DNA of 64,000 nucleotides from Bacillus amyloliquefaciens DSM 7 = ATCC 23350 (GCF_000196735.1 NC_014551.1:2165001-2229000); one strand, 5' to 3'; counted from the first letter of the stretch, positions 7,991 through 16,849 are shown. Notes: generated by a model from the letters alone, not told the origin. Numbers and translations: made by a program.

Positions 7991-8746
7991 AATGACACCG
8001 AAATGGAAAAGCGCCGTCTTTCTTTTCAGCACCTTGAAGCCGTATCGTTCAAACCGCGGGCTTTTCCAATGGTCTTTAAGCACTACGCATTTTTTCGCCG
8101 CCCGAACGGCATGCGTGATGCACTCTTCGTTAAATCCCTCTTCTGCCAGCGCACGGAGCGACGCAATGCCGTCAGACTTTTCAACTGGTTCGTGAAACAT
8201 CGGGTCAAAATAGATGACATCCACCGATGAATCAGGAAGATTCCGCAAATAATCGGAGCAGTCGGCATGCTTGACTTGAATGCGTTTCATAGCGGTTTGC
8301 AGCGGTTCAATACCGGTTTCCCACGTTTGGAGCCCTGTTTCAACAAGCAATGAAACAAGCTTGTTTTTCTCCAGGCCGATTACTTGTCCGCTTTTTCCAA
8401 CTGCCATGCTTGCCAAAATCGCATCAGATGCCAGACCGAGCGTGCAATCTAAAAAAGTGTCGCCCTCGCGTAATCCGGCTGCTTTTATCATCGGCTCGGC
8501 TTCCCCTCTCAAAAAACGCTTTGCACGGAACATCGCTGTATTCGGATGAAAAAAGAACTTCTCCCCTTGCTTCGTGTAAAGTTCGAACCGTTCCTTTCCG
8601 ATGACCAAAAGATCGTTTGCTGAACGTTCCAGCATTTTTTCAATGGGCTGTTTATTGCGGCTGCAGTAAGTGTCACCCAGCTTGTCACTGAGTGACTGCG
8701 CTGTGTGTATCGTATATTCGCTTGGTCTGTAACTGGTTGTAATCAT
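7976..8746 (-). CDS. ypiP: Class I SAM-dependent methyltransferase-like protein YpiP
   Basis: A 256-residue Rossmann-fold methyltransferase. Motif I reads DTFLDCTLGLASDAILAS (about 95-112), the acidic residue after strand 2 is in QVIGLEKNK, and VDVIYFDPMFHEP fits motif IV with a DPMF in place of the DPPF/NPPY seen in amino-methyltransferases. The ATG at 8746 is six bases after GGAG; a TTG at 8758 is also in frame but overlaps that site. It resembles the SAM-methyltransferases that act on 16S rRNA (RsmJ-like), but the substrate is not established. Confidence 0.8.
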   Translation of the reverse strand: MITTSYRPSEYTIHTAQSLSDKLGDTYCSRNKQPIEKMLERSANDLLVIGKERFELYTKQGEKFFFHPNTAMFRAKRFLRGEAEPMIKAAGLREGDTFLDCTLGLASDAILASMAVGKSGQVIGLEKNKLVSLLVETGLQTWETGIEPLQTAMKRIQVKHADCSDYLRNLPDSSVDVIYFDPMFHEPVEKSDGIASLRALAEEGFNEECITHAVRAAKKCVVLKDHWKSPRFERYGFKVLKRKTALFHFGVIHISS

Positions 8747-8784
8747 CATTTTCTCCAAAAAGAAAATGCCCGGAATTCGGGCAT

Positions 8785-9219
8785 TTAGCAGTGTGCATCG
8801 AAGGCATCCGTCAGATTTTTCATAATTTCCTCCATGTCATGTCCTTCGATTTCGTGGCGGGGAATAAAGTGAACGACATCTTTCCCTTTTAACAGCGCCA
8901 TTGAAGGTGAGGAAGGTTCCTGCCCCGTAAAATATTCACGCATTTTTGCAGTTGCGTCTTTATCTTGACCGGCAAATACGGTAACCGTATGATCAGGCGC
9001 TTTTTCATGCTGCAAAACAGCTTGAGTCGCAGCCGGACGGGCAAGACCGGCGGCACAGCCGCACACGGAGTTGACAACGACCAATGTCGTGCCCTCTGCT
9101 TGTTCCATAAAGCTTTCCACTTCTTCTGCGGTCGTTAATTCCTGAAAACCCGCGCCCGTCAGCTCGCGGCGCATCGGCACGACCAGCTGGCGCATATATT
9201 CTTCATAAGCCATTGACAT
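8785..9219 (-). CDS. brxA: Bacilliredoxin BrxA (YphP)
   Basis: A 144-residue thioredoxin-fold protein that removes bacillithiol from S-bacillithiolated proteins (de-bacillithiolation). The active site is the family C-G-C motif in VNSVCGCAAGLARP. This protein works with bacillithiol, whose first biosynthetic enzyme BshA is also in this window. The ATG at 9219 is preceded by AGAGGGGG. A hairpin at 9230-9271 takes in part of this ribosome-binding site. Confidence 0.95.
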   Translation of the reverse strand: MSMAYEEYMRQLVVPMRRELTGAGFQELTTAEEVESFMEQAEGTTLVVVNSVCGCAAGLARPAATQAVLQHEKAPDHTVTVFAGQDKDATAKMREYFTGQEPSSPSMALLKGKDVVHFIPRHEIEGHDMEEIMKNLTDAFDAHC

Positions 9220-9229
9220 AAAAACAGCC

Positions 9230-9271
9230 CCCTCTAAAATCCTTATATGAAGTCAAGGATACTATAGAGGG
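9230..9271 (-). promoter_or_regulatory. Hairpin covering the brxA ribosome-binding site
   Basis: On the minus strand CCCTCTA (9265-9271) pairs with TAGAGGG (9230-9236), and inside it ATCCTT pairs with AAGGAT. The 3' arm TAGAGGG is part of the brxA Shine-Dalgarno AGAGGGGG. There is no T run, so this looks more like a translation-level element than a terminator for ilvD. Confidence 0.45.
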
Positions 9272-9301
9272 AGCCGGAATTCAATTGTTCAGGCCGCTGA
9301 T

Positions 9302-10978
9302 TTAAATTTTCATGATTCCGCCCGTATTGGCGCTTGTCACGAGTTTGGAATACCGGGCAAGATATCCTGTTTTGACTTTCGGTTCAAAACCTTTCCATTC
9401 CGCCTTGCGTTTTTCCCATTCTTCTTCTGGCACTTGCACGTCCAAAATCCGTTTTTCTATGTCAACGATGACATGGTCGCCGTTTTCAACGAATGCGAGC
9501 GGGCCGCCTTCAGCCGCTTCAGGCGATACGTGCCCGATCGAAAGGCCGCGGGACGCTCCTGAAAAACGGCCGTCTGTAATAAGCGCTACTTTCGGGCCAA
9601 GCCCCATTCCGACAATCTGAGAAGTCGGTGCGAGCATCTCCGGCATGCCCGGGCCGCCCTTTGGCCCTTCATAACGGATAATGACAACATCTCCTTCTTT
9701 TACTCTGCGGTTTATAATGCCTTCAAGCGCGGCATCCTGTGAATCAAAGACGACAGCAGGGCCTTCGTGTCTTGTAATCCCGTCCTGCACGCCGCCTGTT
9801 TTGATAATGGCGCCGTCCGGAGCCAAATTCCCAAACAGCACGGCCAAACCGCCTTTTTCAGTAAACGGATTGTCGAGCGGATGAATCACATCATAATCCT
9901 TCACTTCATGACTTGCTATTGTTTCTCCGAGTGTCCGGCCTGTTACGGTCAGCGCGTCAAGATGGAGCGCGCCCTCTTTTTTCGATAATTCATTAAGAGC
10001 CGCCGAGACTCCGCCTGCTTCATGCAGATCCTCTATGAATACGTCCGAGGCCGGTGCCAATTTCGATAAATGCGGTACGCGTTCAGCCACTTCGTTAATG
10101 CGTTCTAAAGAGTATTCAACGCCCGCTTCGTTGGCAAGCGCAAGCGTATGAAGCACTGTGTTGGTTGAACCGCCGAGGGCCATGTCTAGCGCAAAGGCGT
10201 TATCGATCGCTTTTTCGGTGACGATATCGCGCGGCTTAATGTCTTTTTTGATAGTCTCCATCAATTGGGCCGCTGACTTTCTCACAAACTCTCTTCTTTC
10301 CGGAGAAGCCGCAAGAATTGTTCCGTTGCCCGGAAGCGCCAGACCGAGCGCTTCAGACAGACAGTTCATCGAGTTTGCCGTAAACATGCCCGAACAAGAT
10401 CCGCACGTCGGACAGCCGAACTGTTCCAGCTCCTGCAGTTCACTTTCGCCGATTTTCCCGGCTTGGTATGCGCCTACACCTTCAAATACTGAAGAAAGCG
10501 AGATCTTGCGGCCGTCGCTTGTGCGGCCGGCTGCCATCGGCCCCCCGCTGACAAAAATGGTTGGAATATTAATCCGCATAGCCGCCATAAGCATCCCCGG
10601 CGTAATTTTGTCGCAGTTCGGAATGCAGACCATTCCGTCAAACCAGTGAGCCGAGACGACCGTTTCAACTGAATCGGCAATGATTTCACGGCTCGGCAGC
10701 GAATATCTCATGCCGATATGCCCCATTGCGATTCCGTCATCTACTCCGATCGTGTTAAATTCAAAAGGCACTCCTCCCGCTTCCCTGATTGCTTCTTTTA
10801 CGATTTTTCCAAATTCCTGCAGGTGAACATGCCCGGGAACGATATCGATGTATGAATTGCAGACCGCGATAAACGGCTTGCCGAAGTCTTCTTCTTTTAC
10901 GCCGGCAGCGCGAAGAAGGCTGCGGTGCGGCGCTCTGTCAATTCCCTGTGTGATCATGTTGCTGCGTAATTCTGCCAT
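9302..10978 (-). CDS. ilvD: Dihydroxy-acid dehydratase
   Basis: Iron-sulfur enzyme that dehydrates 2,3-dihydroxy-3-methylvalerate and 2,3-dihydroxyisovalerate in isoleucine and valine synthesis. Cluster ligands are seen in [10 protein letters not shown] (near 123) and [15 protein letters not shown] (near 195). The Ser-containing GRFSGASRG near 475 is the conserved catalytic region. Length 558 is typical. ATG at 10978 follows GTAGGAGG. It is transcribed alone from a sigma-A type promoter about 160 bases upstream and has a structured leader. Confidence 0.97.
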   Translation of the reverse strand: MAELRSNMITQGIDRAPHRSLLRAAGVKEEDFGKPFIAVCNSYIDIVPGHVHLQEFGKIVKEAIREAGGVPFEFNTIGVDDGIAMGHIGMRYSLPSREIIADSVETVVSAHWFDGMVCIPNCDKITPGMLMAAMRINIPTIFVSGGPMAAGRTSDGRKISLSSVFEGVGAYQAGKIGESELQELEQFGCPTCGSCSGMFTANSMNCLSEALGLALPGNGTILAASPERREFVRKSAAQLMETIKKDIKPRDIVTEKAIDNAFALDMALGGSTNTVLHTLALANEAGVEYSLERINEVAERVPHLSKLAPASDVFIEDLHEAGGVSAALNELSKKEGALHLDALTVTGRTLGETIASHEVKDYDVIHPLDNPFTEKGGLAVLFGNLAPDGAIIKTGGVQDGITRHEGPAVVFDSQDAALEGIINRRVKEGDVVIIRYEGPKGGPGMPEMLAPTSQIVGMGLGPKVALITDGRFSGASRGLSIGHVSPEAAEGGPLAFVENGDHVIVDIEKRILDVQVPEEEWEKRKAEWKGFEPKVKTGYLARYSKLVTSANTGGIMKI

Positions 10979-11037
10979 GGTGATCCTCCTACTGTTTTTA
11001 GACTCTGTGTATTATTTTTAAAATTTTCAGTTTATTT

Positions 11038-11081
11038 CAGGGCGCATTTTGCATACCGCTGTTTACAGCGGCTCCGCCCTG
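11038..11081 (-). promoter_or_regulatory. Structured element in the ilvD 5' leader
   Basis: Nested perfect pairings on the ilvD transcript: CAGGGCG with CGCCCTG outside, CCGCTG-TAAA-CAGCGG inside. The element lies about 60-105 bases upstream of the start codon, between the promoter and the gene. No T run follows, so it is not an intrinsic terminator. Function unknown. Confidence 0.55.
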
Positions 11082-11141
11082 TTTCGCTTTTATTTCTTTC
11101 AGAATATCGATAAAAACCCTCCAACAATTAATATTGTACTT

Positions 11142-11198
11142 ACTATATAGAGTTTTGAATCATTTTTCAACAATATTCTAAATAATTTTTATAAAAAG
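11142..11198 (-). promoter_or_regulatory. ilvD promoter with possible CodY box
   Basis: On the minus strand TTGAAA (11165-11170), 17 bp, TATAGT (11142-11147): a good sigma-A promoter. Just upstream of the -35, 11184-11198 on the plus strand reads AATTTTTATAAAAAG, 11 of 15 matches to the CodY consensus. ilvD is a CodY target in B. subtilis. The promoter is clear; the operator is tentative. Confidence 0.65.
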
Positions 11199-11208
11199 TG
11201 AATTCAAA

Positions 11209-11236
11209 CAAAAAAGGTGCACGGCGCACCTTTTTG
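11209..11236 (-). terminator. Terminator downstream of ypgR
   Basis: Stem GGTGC / GCACC extended by flanking A and T runs; on the minus strand the hairpin is followed by TTTTTTG. Lies right after the ypgR stop. Could act both ways. Confidence 0.8.
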
Positions 11237-12370
11237 TTATAACTGTTCTTTTTTTCTGCTTTCAGTCATCTGTTTCCAGACTGAACCTTTCGCCTCTTCT
11301 CCGTGCTCAATCCGTTCAATCGCCATTTTGACTTGCAGGCTGACTTCGAATTCCGGATCGTCTTCCGCCGCTTTTAATGCTTCAAGCGCGCTTTCATCAC
11401 CGACTTCATATAAAAACATGGCCGCACGCCAGCGCACGAGTTTGCTTGAGTCACTGAGCGATTTCATCATTGCCGGGATGGCGCTCGCATCGCCGATATC
11501 CGACAGGCAGTCACCAGCCGTTCTTCTGACCGTCACCGTTTTGTCTTCAAGCGCTTTGTATAAAAGCGGAAGCACAGACGGCTTTTCAATCATTCCTAAA
11601 TAAACGACGGCTTGTCTTCTAATCGAGGTTTTCGGATCATGAAGCGCCTTTTCCAACACAGGTAAATCGTCTTCATCCGGATCCATTTGCTCAAGATGGG
11701 CATATCGCTGCTTCCAGTCTTCATCATCAAGCATATCAAGTGTCACTTTATAAGCCTTCCGCTGCACTGCCGGTTTGGCTTCACCCTTTTGCTGTGCAGC
11801 TGCTTCTGTCAAGCGTTTGAGCCGCTCATCACTGTAAGCAGCCTGAAGCTCTTCTGTGACATCGTGCCCGATTTCGGTAAAATCTCCGAAGCGGACGCCT
11901 TGTTCTTTCCAGGCGCGCTCAAATACAACATTTGATGCTTCGGAACGCAGCTTTAATATGGCTTGTTGAAAACGTTCCGGAAGACCGAACCGTTCTTCAC
12001 GTTCGCCGTCTGTCAATTTGACCTGCATCGGAATTCCGCTGAACATTTGTACGAAAACCTTCACTTCACCGAATGATTCCTGTTCAGAACGGCTTTCAGA
12101 CTGCTCTGTTTGTTCCATTCCGAAGGCAGATCGGACTTGCGGCAGAATTTCTTTCCAGTCAAAACGGGCGTTTCTCTCCACAGCCAGGAAATCGGCAACA
12201 TGATAAACACCTTTTACTCCCTCAATGTTTAAAATATCACGTACGACGGCCGGAGCACCTTCTGTCTGGTCCAGCTTGTAATTATTGCTTTTGCCTGCCG
12301 GAAGCTCTTCAGTCAAAATCACTTTCATCGTATTGGGACTCGGCGTCGGTTCTATTGATTTAATCTTCAT
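11237..12370 (-). CDS. ypgR: Conserved HEAT-repeat protein with Nfu N-terminal-like domain, YpgR
   Basis: A 377-residue protein. The first ~85 residues (KIKSIEPTPSPNTMKVIL, then GVKGVYHVADFLAVER) resemble the N-terminal domain of Nfu/NifU scaffold proteins. Residues from about 230 form repeated alpha-helical HEAT-like units (LEKALHDPKTSIRRQAVVYLG, LYKALEDKTVTVRRTAGDCL, MKSLSDSSKLVRWRAAMFL). The Cys pair of true Nfu C-terminal domains is absent. The ATG at 12370 follows AGGAGG by 7 bases. Precise role unknown; an Fe-S or protein-scaffold role is only suggested by the N-terminal fold. Confidence 0.82.
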   Translation of the reverse strand: MKIKSIEPTPSPNTMKVILTEELPAGKSNNYKLDQTEGAPAVVRDILNIEGVKGVYHVADFLAVERNARFDWKEILPQVRSAFGMEQTEQSESRSEQESFGEVKVFVQMFSGIPMQVKLTDGEREERFGLPERFQQAILKLRSEASNVVFERAWKEQGVRFGDFTEIGHDVTEELQAAYSDERLKRLTEAAAQQKGEAKPAVQRKAYKVTLDMLDDEDWKQRYAHLEQMDPDEDDLPVLEKALHDPKTSIRRQAVVYLGMIEKPSVLPLLYKALEDKTVTVRRTAGDCLSDIGDASAIPAMMKSLSDSSKLVRWRAAMFLYEVGDESALEALKAAEDDPEFEVSLQVKMAIERIEHGEEAKGSVWKQMTESRKKEQL

Positions 12371-12439
12371 ATTGGGTCCTCCTATGCACAATCTGACACT
12401 TATTCTAACATAGTCGGCACAAGCGTTCTATTGCGCCGC

Positions 12440-13045
12440 TTAGCTTTTGTCCACGGCCTCTTTTTGAATCCGGGCAACAAACTGCAATAGAAATTGATGC
12501 CGCTCCTCTGCCAAATCGGCCCCCGTTTTTGTATTCATTAAGTCTTTAAGCGTGATTAATTTATCCTCTATATGAGCCAGCACACTTGTTGGAGTTCCGT
12601 ACATCGGATGACCCTTCGCGCCGGCAAACATAAACGCCCTGCCGATGCCCGCAGCGCCGATCGCATCAAGCATGTCTGCATCCTGAACAACTTTCCCCTC
12701 CAATGAAAGCGGCCGCTTTTTCAGCAGTTTCCTGTGTCTGAATGACATCCTCGTGATAATATCCGCGATCTCCTGAATGGGGCCCTCCGCGATGTTGAAA
12801 GCAGCCAGCCGTTCTGTTACTTCGCCTGCCGTCAGCCTTTCGCTTTCATCGAGCTTGGCATCAATGAGATCATGAACCAGCGCGGCCGCCTCAGTGACAA
12901 ATAAGTCTGCGCCTTCTTCCTTTGCAATATAAACAGAAAGGTTTACGACCCGGGAAATATGAAGCCAATCATGTCCCGTACGTTCATTGATAAGCTTTTC
13001 TCTGACCCAATCCCTGACGTTTTCCAGCTGCTCTTTTTCGTTCAC
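12440..13045 (-). CDS. ypgQ: HD-domain phosphohydrolase YpgQ
   Basis: A 201-residue HD-superfamily hydrolase. Metal ligands are visible: the first His in GHDWLHISRV, the His-Asp pair in ALVHDLIDAK and the last Asp in VVQDADMLDAIG. B. subtilis YpgQ is reported as a manganese-dependent nucleotide pyrophosphohydrolase acting on (d)NTPs. The GTG at 13045 is preceded by AGAGGTG. bsaA ends 11 bases upstream, so the two are probably cotranscribed. Confidence 0.88.
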   Translation of the reverse strand: MNEKEQLENVRDWVREKLINERTGHDWLHISRVVNLSVYIAKEEGADLFVTEAAALVHDLIDAKLDESERLTAGEVTERLAAFNIAEGPIQEIADIITRMSFRHRKLLKKRPLSLEGKVVQDADMLDAIGAAGIGRAFMFAGAKGHPMYGTPTSVLAHIEDKLITLKDLMNTKTGADLAEERHQFLLQFVARIQKEAVDKS

Positions 13046-13056
13046 CGTATCACCTC

Positions 13057-13539
13057 TTATCGGGCCAAAAGCCTCTGCACCGTATCTTCAAGCTCTTTCG
13101 GATTGACGTTTGAAGAAAAACGCCCTTTGACATCACCGTTTCGGTCCACAATAAACTTAGTGAAATTCCATTTAATCGCCTTTGTGCCGAGCATCCCCTT
13201 CGCTTGCTCTGTCAGATATGTGAAAAGAGGATGAGCACCTGCTCCATTGACATCAACTTTCGCAAACATCGGGAATGTGACTCCGTAATTTTTCACACAG
13301 AACTCCTGAATCTCCGCCTCGTCTCCGGGTTCTTGGTTCATAAATTGGTTGCAGGGAAATCCTAATATTTCAAGACCTTCCTGCTGATATGTATCATAGA
13401 GCTCCTGAAGCTGCTTAAGCTGGGACGTGAATCCGCATTTGCTCGCTGTATTCACAATGATCATCACTTTGCCCCTGTATGCCGATAACGTTACGTCTTC
13501 GCCTGTTATGGTCCGTACGTTTATATCGTAAATTGTCAT
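13057..13539 (-). CDS. bsaA: Glutathione peroxidase-like thiol peroxidase BsaA
   Basis: A 160-residue member of the glutathione peroxidase family. The active residue is cysteine, not selenocysteine, in NTASKCGFTSQ; family partners are seen in LGFPCNQF (with a second Cys that can act as resolving residue) and IKWNFTKFIVD with the Trp-Asn pair. In bacilli such enzymes use thioredoxin or low-molecular thiols. The ATG at 13539 follows GGAGG by 7 bases. It is the first gene of the bsaA-ypgQ unit and is divergent from metA. Confidence 0.92.
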   Translation of the reverse strand: MTIYDINVRTITGEDVTLSAYRGKVMIIVNTASKCGFTSQLKQLQELYDTYQQEGLEILGFPCNQFMNQEPGDEAEIQEFCVKNYGVTFPMFAKVDVNGAGAHPLFTYLTEQAKGMLGTKAIKWNFTKFIVDRNGDVKGRFSSNVNPKELEDTVQRLLAR

Positions 13540-13757
13540 CTGCGGCCCTCCTTCTTTCATTCTTCATTTATTTTACCTGTTTTACACTGCAAAACAAACG
13601 GAAAGCGCTTTTTCCTTCCATTTAACGGTAAACGCTTTTTTCGCGGAACCAAACGTCTCTTTACCCGTCATAATAAAGAGCCGCTCCGATTTTATGCCCA
13701 TTTGCCCCTTTTATCCTGTCATTATGCGCTAATTGCGGTTTATTACGCCGGGATGGA

Positions 13758-13786
13758 TTGAAAAATGGCTTAAAAATTTCTATAAT
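13758..13786 (+). promoter_or_regulatory. metA promoter
   Basis: TTGAAA (13758-13763), 17 bp, TATAAT (13781-13786): near-consensus sigma-A promoter 36 bases before the metA start codon. The untranslated leader is therefore only about 30 bases, which leaves no room for an S-box riboswitch. Confidence 0.85.
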
Positions 13787-13821
13787 GAAGAAAATTAACG
13801 GGGAATAACGGAGGTGGCATG

Positions 13822-14727
13822 TTGCCTATCAATATACCAAATCATCTGCCGGCTAAGCAGGTGCTTGAAAGTGAACACATCTTTGTAATGGATGAAAGCC
13901 GGGCTTTTCATCAGGATATCCGGCCGCAGAAGATCGTCATTTTAAATCTGATGCCGAAAAAAATCCAAACGGAAACCCAGCTGCTCAGGCTGCTGGGGAA
14001 CTCGCCTTTACAAGTTCACTTTACATTCTTAATTCCGAGCACACACACTCCAAAAAATACAGCAAGGCAGCATTTGGATGAATTTTATACGGAATTTTCC
14101 AGCATCCGCCACAAACGGTTTGACGGAATGATTATTACCGGGGCTCCGATTGAGCACCTGCCGTTTGAAGATGTTTCTTACTGGGAAGAATTGAAGGAAA
14201 TTATGGAATGGAGCAAAACGAACGTCACTTCAACGCTCCATATCTGCTGGGGCGCTCAAGCCGGTTTGTACTACCATTACGGAATTGAGAAAGTGGAGAT
14301 GCCGAAAAAAATATTCGGAGTGTTTGAGCATACCGTTCTTAAAAAACATGAGAGATTAGTAAGAGGATTTGACGAGCTATACTATGTGCCCCACTCACGG
14401 CATACAGATATTAATACGGAGCAGCTGCAAGCGGCTTCGGATCTGGATGTGCTGAGCGTTTCTGAGGAAGCCGGGGTCTGTTTAATCGTATCAAAAGACG
14501 AAAAGCAGATTTTCTTAACGGGACACCCGGAATATGATACCGATACGCTTCTTCAGGAGTATGAGAGGGATATAGAAAGAAATCTTTCAAACGTAGAAGC
14601 TCCTAAGCACTATTTTGCACCCGGCGGGAAAGAACCTGTAAACCGCTGGAAAGCTCATGCGACGTTATTGTTTATGAATTGGCTGAATTATTATGTATAT
14701 CAGGAAACCCCGTATGAATGGGATTAA
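13822..14727 (+). CDS. metA: Homoserine O-acetyltransferase (MetA/MetAA)
   Basis: Activates homoserine for methionine synthesis. The catalytic Cys is residue 142 in [15 protein letters not shown], and the Glu in GHPEYD and His in YVPHSRH complete the family set. Residue 111 is Glu (GAPIEHLP); in this family Glu111 gives acetyl-CoA specificity while Gly111 gives succinyl-CoA, so acetyl transfer is predicted. I use the TTG at 13822, seven bases after GGAGG; the ATG immediately before it (13819) is only four bases from that site. Length 301. Confidence 0.94.
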   Translation: MPINIPNHLPAKQVLESEHIFVMDESRAFHQDIRPQKIVILNLMPKKIQTETQLLRLLGNSPLQVHFTFLIPSTHTPKNTARQHLDEFYTEFSSIRHKRFDGMIITGAPIEHLPFEDVSYWEELKEIMEWSKTNVTSTLHICWGAQAGLYYHYGIEKVEMPKKIFGVFEHTVLKKHERLVRGFDELYYVPHSRHTDINTEQLQAASDLDVLSVSEEAGVCLIVSKDEKQIFLTGHPEYDTDTLLQEYERDIERNLSNVEAPKHYFAPGGKEPVNRWKAHATLLFMNWLNYYVYQETPYEWD

Positions 14728-14951
14728 TTTTTGTTTTGAGTGATACGGTGACAAAAATATGATAAAATACTCTTGATTCAGTATGGGTATAACAAAACTT
14801 TAAAATACTGGAACATATCAATTAAATTTAGTTTAAATATGTTGCCGCGCTTATTATAAAATGATGTACTTGTGTTATGTTTATCTATAGACAATAACTC
14901 CTTACGATGCATGAAGCTTGCTTGTTGTTGATTACATTGAGGTGAATTTAC

Positions 14952-16094
14952 TTGAATACCAATAAAAAAGTATTAATTTTGACTGCAAATTACGGAAACG
15001 GACATGTTCAAGTGGCCAAAACGCTCTACGAACAATGTCTCCGTCTCGGCTTGAATGTGACGGTTTCCAATTTGTATCAAGAGTCAAATCCGATTGTTTC
15101 AGAGGTTACTCAATACCTTTATTTAAAAAGCTTCTCAATCGGGAAACAGTTTTATCGTTTGTTTTATTACGGAGTTGACAAAATCTATAATAAACGCAAA
15201 TTCAATATTTATTTTAAAATGGGAAATAAACGTTTAGGCCAGCTCGTCGAAGAGCATAAGCCGGACATTATTATCAATACATTTCCGATGATTGTCGTAC
15301 CGGAATACAGACGGAGAACCGGAAAAGTGATCCCGACGTTCAACGTTATGACCGATTTCTGCCTTCACAAAATCTGGGTTCATGAAAATGTTGATAAATA
15401 TTATGTCGCCACCGATTACGTGAAGGAAAAACTGATTGAAATCGGCACTCATCCGAACAACGTAAAGATCACAGGCATTCCCATCAGGCCTCAATTCGAG
15501 GAAACAATGCCAAAAGAGCCGATTTATAAAAAATACAATCTCTCTCCCGACAAAAAAGTTCTTCTTATTATGGCGGGAGCGCATGGTGTGCTGAAAAACG
15601 TAAAAGAACTGTGCGAAAACCTCGTTCATGACGATCAGGTGCAGGTTGTGGTGGTATGCGGCAAAAACAGCTCGCTGAAAGATTCACTCAGCAGCCTGGA
15701 AGGTGACAATACCGACCGGCTGAAAGTGCTCGGCTATGTAGAAAGAATTGACGAGCTGTTCCGGATTACGGACTGCATGATTACAAAACCAGGCGGTATC
15801 ACACTGACGGAAGCGACAGCGATCGGCGTACCGGTCATTCTGTACAAACCGGTGCCCGGACAGGAAAAGGAAAACGCCATTTTCTTTGAAGACCGCGGTG
15901 CGGCTGTCGTGGTCAACCGCCACGAAGAAATTTTAGAGTCTGTCACCTCCCTTCTTGCCGATGAGGAAAAGCTGAACCGGATGAAGAACAATATTAAAAG
16001 CCTTCATCTCCCCAACTCTTCTGAAGTCATTTTGCAGGACATTATAAAAGAATCTGAACTGATGGCCGGGAAGGCAGATATGGCATTATCATAA
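14952..16094 (+). CDS. ugtP: Processive diacylglycerol beta-glucosyltransferase UgtP (YpfP)
   Basis: Family GT28 enzyme that transfers glucose from UDP-glucose to diacylglycerol, making mono- and diglucosyl-diacylglycerol, the lipoteichoic acid anchor; in B. subtilis it also couples UDP-glucose level to cell size by acting on FtsZ. Visible features are the N-terminal LTANYGNGHVQVAKTL, the acceptor-side TFPMIVVPEYRRR and the C-terminal nucleotide-sugar site TKPGGITLTEATAIGVPVI. Start TTG at 14952 after GAGGTGA. The 224-base upstream gap shows no clear riboswitch or hairpin. Ends at a strong terminator. Confidence 0.95.
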   Translation: MNTNKKVLILTANYGNGHVQVAKTLYEQCLRLGLNVTVSNLYQESNPIVSEVTQYLYLKSFSIGKQFYRLFYYGVDKIYNKRKFNIYFKMGNKRLGQLVEEHKPDIIINTFPMIVVPEYRRRTGKVIPTFNVMTDFCLHKIWVHENVDKYYVATDYVKEKLIEIGTHPNNVKITGIPIRPQFEETMPKEPIYKKYNLSPDKKVLLIMAGAHGVLKNVKELCENLVHDDQVQVVVVCGKNSSLKDSLSSLEGDNTDRLKVLGYVERIDELFRITDCMITKPGGITLTEATAIGVPVILYKPVPGQEKENAIFFEDRGAAVVVNRHEEILESVTSLLADEEKLNRMKNNIKSLHLPNSSEVILQDIIKESELMAGKADMALS

Positions 16095-16096
16095 AG

Positions 16097-16127
16097 AAAA
16101 GCACACGAACGCTCGTGTGCTTTTTGT
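16097..16127 (+). terminator. ugtP terminator
   Basis: AGCACACGA-ACGC-TCGTGTGCT perfect stem followed by TTTTTGTTTTTT. Confidence 0.93.
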
Positions 16128-16173
16128 TTTTTCCGTATAAGGTTTGCTGCTGGAAAAATAAAGATAAAAAATA

Positions 16174-16214
16174 GGGAGCGGCCGCTTGACGCCCGCTCCC
16201 ATATGGTGTATAGT
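16174..16214 (+). promoter_or_regulatory. cspD promoter with inverted repeat around -35
   Basis: TTGACG (16186-16191), 17 bp, TATAGT (16209-16214). The -35 sits in the centre of a perfect inverted repeat GGGAGCGG (16174-16181) / CCGCTCCC (16193-16200). About 95 bases of untranslated leader follow, with AT-rich stretches typical of cold-shock gene leaders, ending in AGGAGGA before the ATG. Confidence 0.75.
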
Positions 16215-16312
16215 TGAACCATCATTTAACAACGTTTACATACGTACGGTTGGATGATGACAAAATTTTTTTTAGCACGAAGGCGCTACAGTACTAGGAG
16301 GAATTAAGCAAT

Positions 16313-16513
16313 ATGCAAAACGGTAAAGTAAAATGGTTCAATAACGAAAAAGGATTCGGCTTCATCGAAGTTGAAGGCGGAGACGATGTATTTGTTCACT
16401 TCACTGCTATCGAAGGAGAAGGATACAAATCATTAGAAGAAGGACAAGAAGTTTCTTTTGAAATTGTCGAAGGTAATCGTGGACCTCAAGCTTCTAATGT
16501 TGTAAAACTCTAA
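16313..16513 (+). CDS. cspD: Cold shock protein CspD
   Basis: A 66-residue single cold-shock domain. RNP1 is KGFGFIEV and RNP2 is VFVHFTAI, the nucleic-acid binding motifs. It acts as an RNA/ssDNA chaperone. The sequence differs from my recollection of B. subtilis CspD by about one residue, and the neighbours ugtP and degR match. The ATG follows AGGAGGAATTAAGCAAT. Long 5' leader as usual for csp genes. Confidence 0.96.
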   Translation: MQNGKVKWFNNEKGFGFIEVEGGDDVFVHFTAIEGEGYKSLEEGQEVSFEIVEGNRGPQASNVVKL

Positions 16514-16537
16514 ACTCAATACATGTTGATCAGATGA

Positions 16538-16571
16538 CAAATAGAGGAGAGGCGTATGCCTCTCCTATTTG
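16538..16571. terminator. Bidirectional terminator between cspD and degR
   Basis: CAAATAG-(A)-GGAGAGGC pairs with GCCTCTCC-TATTTG around GTAT. It overlaps the degR stop and serves both converging genes. Confidence 0.85.
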
Positions 16572-16747
16572 ATTGCCGTCTGAATCTCGATCGCTACAAG
16601 ATTCTGCTTGCACCGCTGCTCGATTTCTTCAATTTGTTTCTCCATTGACGGCATTCCTTTTTTCGCCATTTCCGCTAAACTTCCCAAATCACCGTATATT
16701 TCTTTAAATGTCTGCTGAAGGATTTTTTTTAAATCATTATCATTCAC
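16565..16747 (-). CDS. degR: DegR, stabiliser of phosphorylated DegU
   Basis: A 60-residue, highly charged helical protein. In B. subtilis DegR inhibits dephosphorylation of DegU-P and so raises exoenzyme production. Size, charge, and location between cspD and ypzA match. The start is GTG at 16747 with only a weak AAGGG about 11 bases upstream. A clear sigma-D type promoter lies upstream, in keeping with the known SigD control of degR. Confidence 0.85.
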   Translation of the reverse strand: MNDNDLKKILQQTFKEIYGDLGSLAEMAKKGMPSMEKQIEEIEQRCKQNLVAIEIQTAIK

Positions 16748-16822
16748 GGCTGGTTTTTCCCTTCTCTCCCAAGATACCCTGAATAATAGTAAATAAGACC
16801 TAATTAATCAGGTTCAATAGTT

Positions 16823-16849
16823 ATATCGGCTTATTTTCTGTATTTTTTT
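16823..16849 (-). promoter_or_regulatory. Sigma-D type promoter of degR
   Basis: On the minus strand the -10 is a perfect GCCGATAT (16823-16830); 15 bases upstream is AAAA (16846-16849) where sigma-D prefers TAAA. This links DegR to the motility sigma factor. Confidence 0.82.

Noticed and set aside
10979..11141. T-box leader before ilvD
   Set aside because: No AGGGTGGNACCGCG-type T-box sequence and no terminator/antiterminator pair; only an isolated nested hairpin.
13561..13821. S-box (SAM) riboswitch before metA
   Set aside because: The near-consensus promoter is only 36 bases before the start codon, leaving no room for the aptamer, and no S-box sequences are seen.
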